A DNA stretch of 64,000 nt from H111-94 sp034436045 (GTDB taxonomy: Bacteria > Chloroflexota > Ktedonobacteria > Ktedonobacterales > Ktedonobacteraceae): the NCBI GenBank assembly GCA_034436045.1, contig DAOTVZ010000084.1, positions 10,948 through 74,947 of the forward strand, in the 5' to 3' direction. The notes under the pieces were generated by a model that was not told the DNA's origin, made no database searches, and saw only the letters and a program-made list of their open reading frames with translations. Shown here piece after piece: positions 33,475 to 42,254 of this stretch. Position numbers and translations under genes: made by a program. The stretch's first letter is position 1, and each line of letters starts with the position of its first letter.

Positions 33475-34593
33475 TTATGGCCGTGCTGCTTTGTGACTTT
33501 CGTACCCCTCTTTCAGTTCTTTGAGTAATATGTCGCGTTGTGCAAAGAGGGCGCGCCGTGGTCGTGGTTGCGCCTTACTGACCGCGTAGGCCGTGAGTAG
33601 GGGTAGAGCAATAGTGGAATCGCCATAGACCACAACTGTATCATGCAACTGGTCTGGCTTAATCTTACCCCATGAAACGGCTTCTGAAGGCGTCGCACCG
33701 GAGAGACCACCCCAGTGGGGCGCGTCGGCGGTGATCTGAATAAAGTAGTCGTGACCACCCTTGTGAATGCCCAAAACTTCCCATAGCTGTGGCTGTGTTT
33801 GCAAATAGAAGTTTTTAGGGCTGCCTCCACCCAGGATAATCACCCCATTGCGTGTAGCATGATGCACAATGGCCGTTGTTTCATTGACATCGGCCAGCGG
33901 ATCAAGTGTCAGCGAGCTACCGTCCAGAGCATGGCGGGCCAGATTCATGCCGATGGAAGAGTCGCCCGGTGACGAGGTGTAGATGGGAACATTCCACTGT
34001 GCAGCTTGCGCCAGAATAGAGTATTCTGGCTTAACACCCGCTTTGAGTAATTGGGTACCGAGGTGATGATGCAGTTCCGAGGTTGAGATGGGCCGGTCAG
34101 GCAGGCTTTTCAGGCATTCGCGCACAAAAGCATCTGTATCCAGCAGCACCCTATCCTCGAAGAGAATATCGTAAATGCGAATCACGCCTTCTTCCTGTAA
34201 TTTGGTATCATCCAGGCGAAAATCGCCGCGATGCAGTGACATGGCAAGCGCGTGGTGCATGTCGTGATAGAGGTTAGCGCCGGTACTGATAATAAAGTCA
34301 ACGAAGCCGTATTCCATCAGGGTGATGATGCAGCCGCCTAGCCCGGCGGGTGTCAGCGCGCCCGCCATCGTCATGCCGATAGTGACATCGCGCTCAGGAT
34401 TGAGCATCTCTTCTACATACAAGCGCGCCGCCTCATGCAGACGTGCCGCGTTATAAGCCTGAAATTGTTCGTCGAGCAGTTCCGCTACAGTCATATTGGG
34501 GCGTACCCGGTGCGGCAAAATCTGTGGGCCGCTGAGATAATCACTCTGATGCAGTTCTTCCCGCTCATGTGATTCATGGTGATGATGGTTCAT
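33475..34593 (-). CDS. Deoxyhypusine-synthase-like protein
   Basis: A 372-residue member of the deoxyhypusine synthase family. NAD-binding segments are visible (TPAGLGGCIITLMEYG, TSSPGDSSIGMN), and the lysine that carries the aminobutyl intermediate in the eukaryotic enzyme is in EAVSWGKIKPD. GGGSPKNFYLQTQPQL is also a family segment. Bacteria lack eIF5A, so bacterial members are thought to act on free polyamines, for example making homospermidine-type products. Neighbouring speB and speD support this. The N-terminus is His-rich (MNHHHHESHE) and could bind metal. Start ATG 34593; AAAGGA lies 14 bases upstream. Confidence 0.88.
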   Translation of the reverse strand: MNHHHHESHEREELHQSDYLSGPQILPHRVRPNMTVAELLDEQFQAYNAARLHEAARLYVEEMLNPERDVTIGMTMAGALTPAGLGGCIITLMEYGFVDFIISTGANLYHDMHHALAMSLHRGDFRLDDTKLQEEGVIRIYDILFEDRVLLDTDAFVRECLKSLPDRPISTSELHHHLGTQLLKAGVKPEYSILAQAAQWNVPIYTSSPGDSSIGMNLARHALDGSSLTLDPLADVNETTAIVHHATRNGVIILGGGSPKNFYLQTQPQLWEVLGIHKGGHDYFIQITADAPHWGGLSGATPSEAVSWGKIKPDQLHDTVVVYGDSTIALPLLTAYAVSKAQPRPRRALFAQRDILLKELKEGYESHKAARP

Positions 34594-34868
34594 AGTGATC
34601 TGCAAAATCCTTTCGCTGAGGAGTAATTCTCTGAGTAGTATAGCCTATGGTGGCAAGAGGGCCGACTACCTGTCAAACCATCCTCTGCTAGTAAGGTATC
34701 CTCAACTATACAAGAATATACATGGCCCTACGACACGTAATAATGGTTAAGCTATTATCACTTAGAATGGTTGTTATTTCCCCTATCTCACCATTTTTGT
34801 CACCTTTTAATAACTACAACATAACTTATAATTATTGCAAACGGGTAGCAGGGAGATAGATTTTTGCT

Positions 34869-35759
34869 ATGAGCCATAATACACAACCATATGACAGTTC
34901 CTTGAAAGCACTATTCGAGGGCCACATTGCGGAGATCATTCCGCATCTATTTCCAGGGGCCAGATTTAGCGGAGAATTGAACGATGAAGTACTAAAGCCC
35001 CCAGTGCGTGCTGATCGTGTGTATATAGTGGATGTGTACAACGCTGTTGCGGTGGTACACATTGAAATGGAGACTGGCGCGGACGCAGAGATAGCGTATC
35101 GGTTGCTAGAATATTACGGTATCCTGCTGAAAAAGCATCAGGAACCTTTGATCTCTATCGTCATCTATCCATTTCGCACTATCCTGCCGGAGTCGCCGCT
35201 GCGGGTCAAAATTGGTGGGGAAGAGGTGCTGACGTTCCATTTTCGCGTGATCGCGCTGTGGAAATTGAACGCGCAATATTTTATAGAGCGGCACGTCATC
35301 GGCTTCTACCCATTGTTGCCAACGATGCAAGGTGCGACCTACCGACGACTGGTTGATGCCATCGAGGAGCTAAAGTTGGTATATAATAATGAAAGGAGAA
35401 AACTTGCGGAACTTCTGCTCTGGTTCGGTACCTTTTTAAAACGTACAGATATGGTTGAAGAGGCGGATAAACGCAAATTGGAGATTTATATGAATCAGTT
35501 TGAGAGCTTGCTAGAAGAGAACAGTTTTGTCCAGCGGTTTGCGGCGAAGGCTGCGGCGAAGGCAGAGGAGAAGGCGCGTTTAGAGGAATTGCGACGGGTG
35601 TTGACAGATATCGTGGGAGGGCGTTTTCCTGCACTCACTGATCTGGCTCAGGTGCAAGGAGCGAGGCTGGCCGAACCAGAGGCCCTTCGTGCCCTGGTAC
35701 ACTCGATATCACGAGCTACAGATGAAAAGACTGCCAGGGACATTTTACTAATGGCGTAA
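34869..35759 (+). CDS. Rpn/transposase-like PD-(D/E)XK family protein
   Basis: A 296-residue protein of the Rpn (recombination-promoting nuclease) or YhgA-like group. SLKALFEGHIAEIIPHL and VHIEMETGADAEIAYRLLEY match the region holding the nuclease-fold core (E-M-E in place of the usual ExK). The C-terminus has a charged helical DUF4351-like part (ELRRVLTDIVGGRFPAL). Such genes are common, often expanded and partly decayed in large bacterial genomes. A fragment of a second copy lies just downstream, consistent with that. Confidence 0.8.
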   Translation: MSHNTQPYDSSLKALFEGHIAEIIPHLFPGARFSGELNDEVLKPPVRADRVYIVDVYNAVAVVHIEMETGADAEIAYRLLEYYGILLKKHQEPLISIVIYPFRTILPESPLRVKIGGEEVLTFHFRVIALWKLNAQYFIERHVIGFYPLLPTMQGATYRRLVDAIEELKLVYNNERRKLAELLLWFGTFLKRTDMVEEADKRKLEIYMNQFESLLEENSFVQRFAAKAAAKAEEKARLEELRRVLTDIVGGRFPALTDLAQVQGARLAEPEALRALVHSISRATDEKTARDILLMA

Positions 35760-35795
35760 CGGATTCTACAGGGGAGAGTGTTGGCGAAGGGTAGC

Positions 35796-35845
35796 CTGGG
35801 AGTCTATATGAACCAGTTTGGGAGCTTGCTAGAAGAGAACAGCTT
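35796..35845 (+). pseudogene. Decayed duplicate of the Rpn-like gene
   Basis: These 50 bases match 35478-35527 inside the Rpn-like gene at about 42 positions. They encode YMNQFGSLLEENS where the intact gene has YMNQFESLLEENS. Beyond this block the match stops. The copy has no start and no complete frame, so it is a remnant of a former second copy or a partial duplication. Confidence 0.7.
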
Positions 35846-35870
35846 GAGAGGTTTTGCTGGCGACACATAC

Positions 35871-35905
35871 CATAGCAGGGGAAAGCTAAACTTTCTCCTG
35901 CCATG
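35871..35905. terminator. Terminator between the Rpn remnant and uvrB
   Basis: A 15-bp stem (35871-35885 with 35891-35905; one A-C mismatch and one G-U pair) and a five-base loop. It is followed by CTGTTTTC on the plus strand and preceded by GAAAACAG on the uvrB strand. It ends uvrB transcription. Confidence 0.7.
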
Positions 35906-35916
35906 CTGTTTTCAGG

Positions 35917-37914
35917 CTACTCGACCATTGAGCGGCGTATTTCGATGATCTGATCGCGCAACTGGGCGGCTTTCTCGAATTCCAATTGCTTCGCGGCTGC
36001 ACGCATCTGGCTCTCCAGGTCTTTAATCAGCCTGAGTGCCTCGTCACGTGAGAGTTCGGCCAGGGCTACACTGGCAGCCTTGCCAGCGCTTTCTTCTGCC
36101 GCGCCACTCATGGCCTTGATGCGCTCCGAGAGCGTCTTGACCTCCTTCGTGATGCCGCGCGGCGTGATGTGGTGACTCTCGTTATAAGCCATCTGTATCT
36201 TGCGACGGCGGTTAGTTTCATCAATGGCGCGCTGCATCGATTTTGTGATCGTATCAGCGTACATGATGACCGAGCCTTCCACGTGACGAGCGGCACGTCC
36301 GATGATCTGAATCAGAGAGTGATCGGAGCGCAGGAAACCCTCTTTATCGGCATCCAGGATAGCGACCAGCGAAACCTCCGGCAGATCCAGACCCTCGCGC
36401 AGAAGGTTAATGCCCACAACCACGTCATAGACGCCCAGGCGCAGATCGCGCAGAATCTCAACACGCTCGATAGTGTCGATTTCTGAGTGTAGATAGTGAA
36501 CCTTGATGTTGAGTTCTTGCATATAGTCGGCCAGGTCTTCGGCCATCTTCTTGGTGAGAGTAGTGACCAGGGCGCGCTGTCCTTTTGCAACACGGCGGCG
36601 AATCTCACTCAGGAGGTCGTCAATCTGCCCCTTTGTGGGTCGGACACTGATCTCCGGGTCGAGTAGCCCCGTTGGACGAATAACCTGCTCGACGATGGCC
36701 TGACTATGCTCATATTCATACGGGCCGGGAGTGGCCGAGACATAGAGTGCCTGTTTCACGGCGCGCTCAAACTCGGCAAAGGTCAACGGGCGATTATCCA
36801 GGGCTGAGGGGAGGCGGAAGCCGTAATCGACCAGCACCTGCTTGCGTGAGCGGTCGCCAGCGTACATGCCGCGCACCTGTGGCAGCGCCACGTGTGATTC
36901 ATCGACCACCAGCAAGAAGTCCTCCGGCATGTAGTCCAGCAGTGTCCAGGGTTGCTCGCCGGGGCCGCGCCCGGCCAGGTGACGCGAGTAGTTTTCGACG
37001 CCGGAGCAGAAACCTGTTTCGCGCAGCATCTCAATATCGAAGTTTGTGCGCTGTTTGAGGCGTGCCGCCTCAAGCAGTTTTCCTTCGGCTTCCAGTTCCT
37101 TTAAGCGCTCTTCCAATTCCTGTTCAATAGCGGTGATGGCGGCATTCAGGCGTTCCTGCGTCGTGACCCAGTGTTTGGCCGGATAGATGTCGAGGCGCTG
37201 ACGGCGGCCCAGTATCTCGCCGGTGAGCGGGTCGATCTCGGTCATGCGCTCGATTTCATCGCCGAAGAATTCAATGCGTACCGCGACATCTTCGTAGGCT
37301 GGAAAAATCTCTAGCACGTCACCGTGCACGCGGAAGCGACCGCGAATAAAGTTGGTATCGTTGCGCTCGTACTGAATCTCGGTCAGGTGGCGCAAAATTT
37401 TATCGCGCCTTCGCTCCTCGCCGACCTTGAGCGTCAGCACGACCTCACCATATTCTTCGGGGCTACCCAGGCCATAGATGCAGGAAACGGAGGCCACGAT
37501 CAGCACATCGCGCCGCTCAAAGAGGCTGCGTGTGGCAGAGAGGCGCAACTTCTCGATCTCCTCGTTGAGCATACTCTCTTTTTCAACATAGGTGTCGGTG
37601 CGCGGAATATATGCCTCTGGCTGATAATAGTCGTAGTATGAGACAAAATACTCAACGGCATTATTGGGGAAAAACTCTTTGTATTCGCTGTAAAGCTGAG
37701 CGGCCAGCGTCTTGTTGGGGGCCAGCACCAGCGTCGGTTTCTGCACCTGCTCAATGATTTTAGCGACAGTGTACGTTTTGCCACTGCCTGTGACGCCGAG
37801 CAGGGTCTGGTGCCGATAGCCCTTTTTGATGCCTTCAGCGAGTTTGGCAATGGCTTCTGGCTGATCACCTGTTGGCTGAAATGGTGCCTCTACTTTAAAT
37901 TCCGGCATGGACAT
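35917..37914 (-). CDS. uvrB: UvrABC excision repair helicase subunit B
   Basis: A 665-residue UvrB. It shows Walker A (GVTGSGKT), the beta-hairpin that inserts into DNA (SYYDYYQPEAYIP), RTNFDIEMLRETGFC, the DESH box (VVDESHVALPQ), helicase motif VI (GRAARHVEGSVIMY) and the C-terminal UVR motif (KQLEFEKAAQLRDQI). It loads onto damage with UvrA and then recruits UvrC. Length and all motifs are normal. Start ATG 37914 has AGGGA upstream; ATG 37908 is the alternative. Confidence 0.97.
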   Translation of the reverse strand: MSMPEFKVEAPFQPTGDQPEAIAKLAEGIKKGYRHQTLLGVTGSGKTYTVAKIIEQVQKPTLVLAPNKTLAAQLYSEYKEFFPNNAVEYFVSYYDYYQPEAYIPRTDTYVEKESMLNEEIEKLRLSATRSLFERRDVLIVASVSCIYGLGSPEEYGEVVLTLKVGEERRRDKILRHLTEIQYERNDTNFIRGRFRVHGDVLEIFPAYEDVAVRIEFFGDEIERMTEIDPLTGEILGRRQRLDIYPAKHWVTTQERLNAAITAIEQELEERLKELEAEGKLLEAARLKQRTNFDIEMLRETGFCSGVENYSRHLAGRGPGEQPWTLLDYMPEDFLLVVDESHVALPQVRGMYAGDRSRKQVLVDYGFRLPSALDNRPLTFAEFERAVKQALYVSATPGPYEYEHSQAIVEQVIRPTGLLDPEISVRPTKGQIDDLLSEIRRRVAKGQRALVTTLTKKMAEDLADYMQELNIKVHYLHSEIDTIERVEILRDLRLGVYDVVVGINLLREGLDLPEVSLVAILDADKEGFLRSDHSLIQIIGRAARHVEGSVIMYADTITKSMQRAIDETNRRRKIQMAYNESHHITPRGITKEVKTLSERIKAMSGAAEESAGKAASVALAELSRDEALRLIKDLESQMRAAAKQLEFEKAAQLRDQIIEIRRSMVE

Positions 37915-37952
37915 CGATCCCTGAGTAGAATATTTTTTCCAATCACTCGTCC

Positions 37953-37961
37953 ATTATACCA
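37953..37961 (-). promoter_or_regulatory. Extended -10 promoter of uvrB
   Basis: On the minus strand TG-G-TATAAT (TATAAT at 37958-37953), about 40 bases upstream of the start. No convincing -35 is seen, and I did not find a LexA-like site. Confidence 0.55.
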
Positions 37962-38127
37962 TAAATTTGCCGTGTCTGGTGGCTTTTTGCATACTATCTG
38001 TCATTTCTGTTTCGCCTGTGGGCATGCGTTAGAGGGTTGAAACAAAACATAGATGTTGTGCGTGTGAGCATTACGGGCAACGTTGGGGTGAAGGTACTGC
38101 CTGATATATTTTATGAAGGAGTACACA

Positions 38128-39504
38128 ATGACTACTACAGAAACCCTGTCTTGCGCTATCGCTGGCATTGAGGAATTTCAACCGCTCTCGCCGGGAACGC
38201 TCACGGTATTGAACAGGGCCGCATGGCAAGCGCAGTCGCTTGAGGCTACTGAGGTGGCACCAGAACATCTTCTGTTGGCCTCGATTATGGCAGACGATGA
38301 GGCGATTGCCGAGGCTCTCGATCAGCTAGGAATGGATATGCAAGTTTTGCGTTCACAGGTGCATAGTATTTTTCAACAGCAGGACGTGCCGAAGATAGAG
38401 GATGTTGGCCCCATCCCACTCTCGCCAGATGCACGCGATTGTATGCGCTGGGCTGCGCTGCAAGCCGCGCTCCATTACCAGCAAACAATCTTGCCGGTAC
38501 ACGTGTTGTTAAGTAGTTTGCGTTCTCCCTGTGTGCAGCCACTGCTGGCACTGCTCTTTTCTGAGAGAGAAGCTGCTCTTCCTGTGTACATTGCAGAAGA
38601 GACACCGGTAGGGTACACACGCGCTCTCGACCAGTTGATACGTGCTAGAGTCCGCATGCAGCGTATTATTCCCTCCGTTTCGCACGGTCATTGCCGGATG
38701 CTCATGAGTATAGAGTGCCCCACGCTGATCTTTGCGGACATTCTGGGTTTTCATGTAGTCAAGCAAGAACTGCGCCCGGTGGTAGATTTTCTGCGTAAGC
38801 CGCGTTTGCATCAATCGGAGCACGTTGTTTCAGCCTGTGGGTTACTGCTGGTTGGCCCTCCTGGCAATAGCCGGGCCATGCTTATACGAGCTTTGGCCGG
38901 AGAGGCGGTGGTATCACTGGTTTGTCTCTCGATTCCTGCACTCGTCGAGATGCTGTTGACTAGCGAGGAATATGTTGAACAGAGTGAGCTAGACGCCGAT
39001 TTAGATAACGAGGTGTATCGGCGGTTCAGGCAAGAGCGTATGAAAGAAAGGGGGAGAGAGATACTACAAACTGTCTTTGAGCAGGCGAGAATGGCTGCGC
39101 CCAGTATTGTATTGCTGGATGCCCTGGATGCCCTGGCCTATATGGAAGCGGAGCTAAGGACGTATTTACAGAAACGGATTATGGTAGCGATGGATGCGCG
39201 CGATTATCATCCTGCTATTGTCGTGGTTGCGGCGACCCATCGGCCTGAGTATCTTGATAGCATGCTCTTGCAGCCGGGCCGTTTTCACCATAAGGTAGTG
39301 CTGGATGGTACCATGACGCGATCTTTTGTGCAGGGTAGGATGCTCTGCCCTGGCTGCCAGCACGAGGTGCCACCGCGCTGGAACTATTGTGCCTATTGTG
39401 GTGAGGCCTTAGCACGCTTGTGCGCGGGCTGCGGCAATCGGCTACCCGATGTGTGGGGACTGCGCTTCTGTCCGGTATGTGGCGCTACAGCAGGTTCCCA
39501 CTAA
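38128..39504 (+). CDS. Clp-N/FtsH-like degenerate AAA protein with C-terminal zinc ribbons
   Basis: A 458-residue protein with an unusual order of parts. Residues about 15-150 resemble a double Clp N-terminal repeat (LNRAAWQAQSLEATEVAPEH). Residues about 210-395 follow the AAA module of FtsH (FADILGFHVVKQELRPVVDF, AATHRPEYLDSMLLQPGRF). The ATPase motifs are broken: Walker A is GPPGNSRA (243-250) instead of GPPGTGKT, Walker B is VLLDALDAL instead of FIDEID, and the second Arg of PGRFDR is His. Two zinc ribbons close the protein (CPGCQHEV, CAYCGEAL, CAGCGNRL, CPVCGATA). It is most likely a binding platform, not an ATPase. ATG 38128 follows GAAGGAG; the frame opens at 38113. Confidence 0.85.
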   Translation: MTTTETLSCAIAGIEEFQPLSPGTLTVLNRAAWQAQSLEATEVAPEHLLLASIMADDEAIAEALDQLGMDMQVLRSQVHSIFQQQDVPKIEDVGPIPLSPDARDCMRWAALQAALHYQQTILPVHVLLSSLRSPCVQPLLALLFSEREAALPVYIAEETPVGYTRALDQLIRARVRMQRIIPSVSHGHCRMLMSIECPTLIFADILGFHVVKQELRPVVDFLRKPRLHQSEHVVSACGLLLVGPPGNSRAMLIRALAGEAVVSLVCLSIPALVEMLLTSEEYVEQSELDADLDNEVYRRFRQERMKERGREILQTVFEQARMAAPSIVLLDALDALAYMEAELRTYLQKRIMVAMDARDYHPAIVVVAATHRPEYLDSMLLQPGRFHHKVVLDGTMTRSFVQGRMLCPGCQHEVPPRWNYCAYCGEALARLCAGCGNRLPDVWGLRFCPVCGATAGSH

Positions 39505-39537
39505 TGTGAGCTACACTATAGCCTCTCTCTTCGCCTG

Positions 39538-39546
39538 TGTTACACT
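39538..39546 (+). promoter_or_regulatory. Extended -10 promoter of the zinc-ribbon membrane protein
   Basis: TG-T-TACACT (TACACT 39541-39546), about 60 bases before the gene. The same GTGTTACACTAT block is found upstream of the aldolase at 41904-41914. Confidence 0.45.
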
Positions 39547-39606
39547 ATCACTGTCTTATTCGTCGCATTAGGTTGAATCAGTTCAGGCGAAAGAGAGAAG
39601 AGTTCT

Positions 39607-40773
39607 ATGGCCCAGGTGAGTCCGCATTATTGTCCACGCTGCGGAGCAGCGCTTACGCAGCCTCAGCAGCCTTGTCCGCGTTGCGGCTGGCGTCTTAGCG
39701 GGCCATCGACTCCTGCACGTCAAACCTCTTTGACCCAATTTGCTACTCACGATCATGATCTAGCGGGTTCAACAATGAGTTCTACACGCATTGAGGAGCA
39801 GGAGACGAGACCAGTTTTGGCGGTGTCACCACCAACATCACCACCACAGCCAGCCCCATCGTTGTCGGTACCAGTGCAGAAGAAGCGAGCAGGGCGGGGC
39901 ATCCTGGTGGCTATCTTGTTGTTCCTGCTCCTTTTTATTGGCACGATAGCCTATATTGTCGTTCAAACGATAGAGGCTAATACCCAACCGGCTATCACGA
40001 CGATAACGCTCAATACCACTGTCACCTATGCTGGAGTGACGATGACGGTACAGAATGTGCAGCAAGCGCAGCGTTTTATCGATGATAAGGTGACCAGCGC
40101 CGCGCAGGTGATACGTGTCGATCTGAAGGCGGCTAATCAAACATCGGTGTCGATTAATGTGGCTTATCCATCATTGTTTCACTTGATACTACCAGGAGGC
40201 AAGCTTGTTGCGCCAACCTATGTGAAGGGGCGTATTGGACTGCCAGCCGGTGCAACGCAGAATGTGGTGATCGACTTTCCCCTCACAGCGGCGCTGCCCA
40301 CCAGCAAACTGACATTGCGCCTCGGTGCCGTGAATGAAGTTCAAATGGATATTCCACTGGGCACACATGCTGATCTCAGTCAGTATGCGCCCAGGACGGC
40401 GACGATCAATCAGCAATTACAGTATTATGGTCTCAACTATACGCTGGTCAATGAGGCATCTCAGTTGAGTATCGCCGGTCAACAGGCACCGAGTGGCATG
40501 CGTTACGTGGTGATTACGCTCAGTGTCGATAATACGCTTTCACAGACGGCGATTCCCGGTTCCCCCTATGACTATGTGCATTTAAAAGTTGGCGCGACTA
40601 TGCTCACGCCGGTAGATGCTACATTGCCGGTTTCGTTTGCGACCGGTGTGACCGGACAGAGAGGTACCGTGACGTTCCTTGTGCCCCAACAGGAGACCTC
40701 GGTGACGTTCCTGTTGGGGTCGCCGCAGGCAACCGGCTTCAGTGAGGCGGAGACGACCTTTTCGCTGCCGTAA
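39607..40773 (+). CDS. Zinc-ribbon membrane protein with extracytoplasmic beta domain
   Basis: A 388-residue protein. It starts with a zinc ribbon (YCPRCGAALTQPQQPCPRCG), has a Pro/Thr-rich linker, one transmembrane helix near residues 97-120 (ILVAILLFLLLFIGTIAYIVV), and about 260 outer residues predicted as beta sandwich in two similar halves (VTYAGVTMTVQNVQQAQRFI and LNYTLVNEASQLSI). The outer part resembles DUF4352-like domains. Function unknown. The ribbon-linker-helix layout is shared with the pseudokinase at 23822 in reverse geometry. Confidence 0.78.
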   Translation: MAQVSPHYCPRCGAALTQPQQPCPRCGWRLSGPSTPARQTSLTQFATHDHDLAGSTMSSTRIEEQETRPVLAVSPPTSPPQPAPSLSVPVQKKRAGRGILVAILLFLLLFIGTIAYIVVQTIEANTQPAITTITLNTTVTYAGVTMTVQNVQQAQRFIDDKVTSAAQVIRVDLKAANQTSVSINVAYPSLFHLILPGGKLVAPTYVKGRIGLPAGATQNVVIDFPLTAALPTSKLTLRLGAVNEVQMDIPLGTHADLSQYAPRTATINQQLQYYGLNYTLVNEASQLSIAGQQAPSGMRYVVITLSVDNTLSQTAIPGSPYDYVHLKVGATMLTPVDATLPVSFATGVTGQRGTVTFLVPQQETSVTFLLGSPQATGFSEAETTFSLP

Positions 40774-40805
40774 AGGGGGGTATGGTCTATTAACGAAAAT
40801 GATTT

Positions 40806-40856
40806 GGGAAGCCAGCCGGAGTGAAAGATGTGCGATTACAGTTCAACTGGCTTCCC
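40806..40856 (+). terminator. Hairpin after the zinc-ribbon membrane protein
   Basis: GGGAAGCCAG (40806-40815) pairs perfectly with CTGGCTTCCC (40847-40856) around a 31-base loop. No U-tract follows, so the terminator function is tentative. Confidence 0.45.
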
Positions 40857-40963
40857 CTCTCAAGATGGGGAACATCAGGCAAGGCTGGAAGAACGGGTCT
40901 CAAACGGAATGATGAATAGCTGAAGCTTGCAAAACGGAGTATCAGCTTGCCAAAGCGTTGTGA

Positions 40964-41653
40964 TTACTCCAGCAGGAAGCTCCCGATCAGTTCCCGGCGC
41001 AGCATAGCTTTGGCTTCTTCATCATCCATCTCTAGTTTTTTTGTCTGCTTCCGCTGACTGTTGATCGATGGGGGCGTCCATACTGCTTTGGGATTGCTGG
41101 CCGTCGCCACAAAAGCGTCGATGGTCATATCGTCAAGGAAGGTAGCGGGCGATGCTTCCTCGTCCTCGAAATGGCTTGATGGTATGGGGGTGACACCATC
41201 GGGATGTGTTGGCATCTCTGCCATGTCCTCGAACTGTCCGTTTGCCACCGCGTCTACGGTGAGAATGCCTGCGAGATCATCCGCTTCGTCTGGCTCGGAT
41301 GCAGGCTGCGCATCGACGAAATCACTGACTTCAGGCATGGCTGTCGTGGGGGCTTCAGCAGCGCTTGTAAGAACCATCTGCATGGTGGGCTGAGTGTAAA
41401 CGGCAGCTTGCTCTTCTGCATCTTCCTGCTCGGTCAGTGGAAGGTGCGTTGACGTGAGGCTGGTTTCGTTAGTGAGCGCGTTACTGCTGATGAGTGCGAA
41501 ACGTTGACCAAGAATATCGACGAAGATGCCACGTCCATCACGCAGATCCGCAAGTTGGCGGCGCAGTTCATTATTCTCCTCGGCGAGCTGATCCATGATC
41601 CGTTTTTGCTTCAAGATTTCTTGTATGAGGGTTTCAAAATTACTACCACTCAT
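40964..41653 (-). CDS. Coiled-coil acidic protein of unknown function
   Basis: A 229-residue protein. The N-terminal 45 residues form a coiled coil (LIQEILKQKRIMDQLAEENN), followed by a short beta segment (GRGIFVDILGQRFALI). About 120 residues of Glu/Asp/Ala/Thr-rich, probably disordered sequence come next, then a short helical end (EEAKAMLRRELIGSFLLE). I do not recognise a family. ATG 41653 has GAAGGAG nine bases upstream; the longer frame to 41785 is not supported. Confidence 0.68.
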   Translation of the reverse strand: MSGSNFETLIQEILKQKRIMDQLAEENNELRRQLADLRDGRGIFVDILGQRFALISSNALTNETSLTSTHLPLTEQEDAEEQAAVYTQPTMQMVLTSAAEAPTTAMPEVSDFVDAQPASEPDEADDLAGILTVDAVANGQFEDMAEMPTHPDGVTPIPSSHFEDEEASPATFLDDMTIDAFVATASNPKAVWTPPSINSQRKQTKKLEMDDEEAKAMLRRELIGSFLLE

Positions 41654-41883
41654 GAGGGCGTTCTCCTTCAATGCCTTTACTGCTGCGGGGGGATAGAATC
41701 CCTTGCAGCAGGCAATCTCTTGCTGTCTGCTATTGAGACGTTTCAACGTGTCTGAAGTAACAATGGTTGTGCTATATATTTTCAATTGATGGGTCTAATG
41801 ATGAAAATTAGCTGAGAAAACTGTTTGATGATAGAGCATGGGTAGAATGATAGCTCTGCTGCCCGCTTCCTCAATGCCTTGCT

Positions 41884-41912
41884 TGTGGGTCTACAGCCTC
41901 CTGTGTTACACT
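41884..41912 (+). promoter_or_regulatory. Upstream promoter in the long gap before the aldolase gene
   Basis: TTGTGG (41884-41889), a 17-base spacer ending TGT, then TACACT (41907-41912). It is 340 bases upstream of the aldolase start, so it would give a long leader or a separate small RNA. In the 601-base gap 41654-42254 I found no protein-coding frame I can support. Confidence 0.5.
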
Positions 41913-42182
41913 ATATAAGGGTATCTGGTATTGTGTATCGAGCAGCCACGCCCCTGGTAGGCACGGCGCGTTCTCTCTGCCTTTCATGAAGTAATAAACT
42001 GAGGAACGGGGAGATATAACGTATTTTCTTCCACCGAATTGTAGCGATGCTTGAGCCTGCTGACTAGGAGGGGCTACCTACATCAGTTCGATCACAACAG
42101 AGCCTTGAAGGTCACATTGCTATCACAATCTGCATGAGGTAACTCTCTTCGCAAGGTCGCTCTCTTTTAGAAGATTTTTGCG

Positions 42183-42191
42183 TGATACAAT
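42183..42191 (+). promoter_or_regulatory. Proximal extended -10 promoter of the aldolase gene
   Basis: TG-A-TACAAT (TACAAT 42186-42191), 63 bases before the start at 42255; the -35 is weak. It matches the promoters at 17183 and 50448. Confidence 0.5.
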
Positions 42192-42254
42192 GGGAGAGGA
42201 TGATTGTGTGAAGCGGTTGTATCACGTGACCAGGAGATAATGAGGAAGGTAACA

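Noticed and set aside
36747..37058. Arg/Pro-rich plus-strand frame within uvrB
   Set aside because: Complementary reading of a conserved gene with no start signal.
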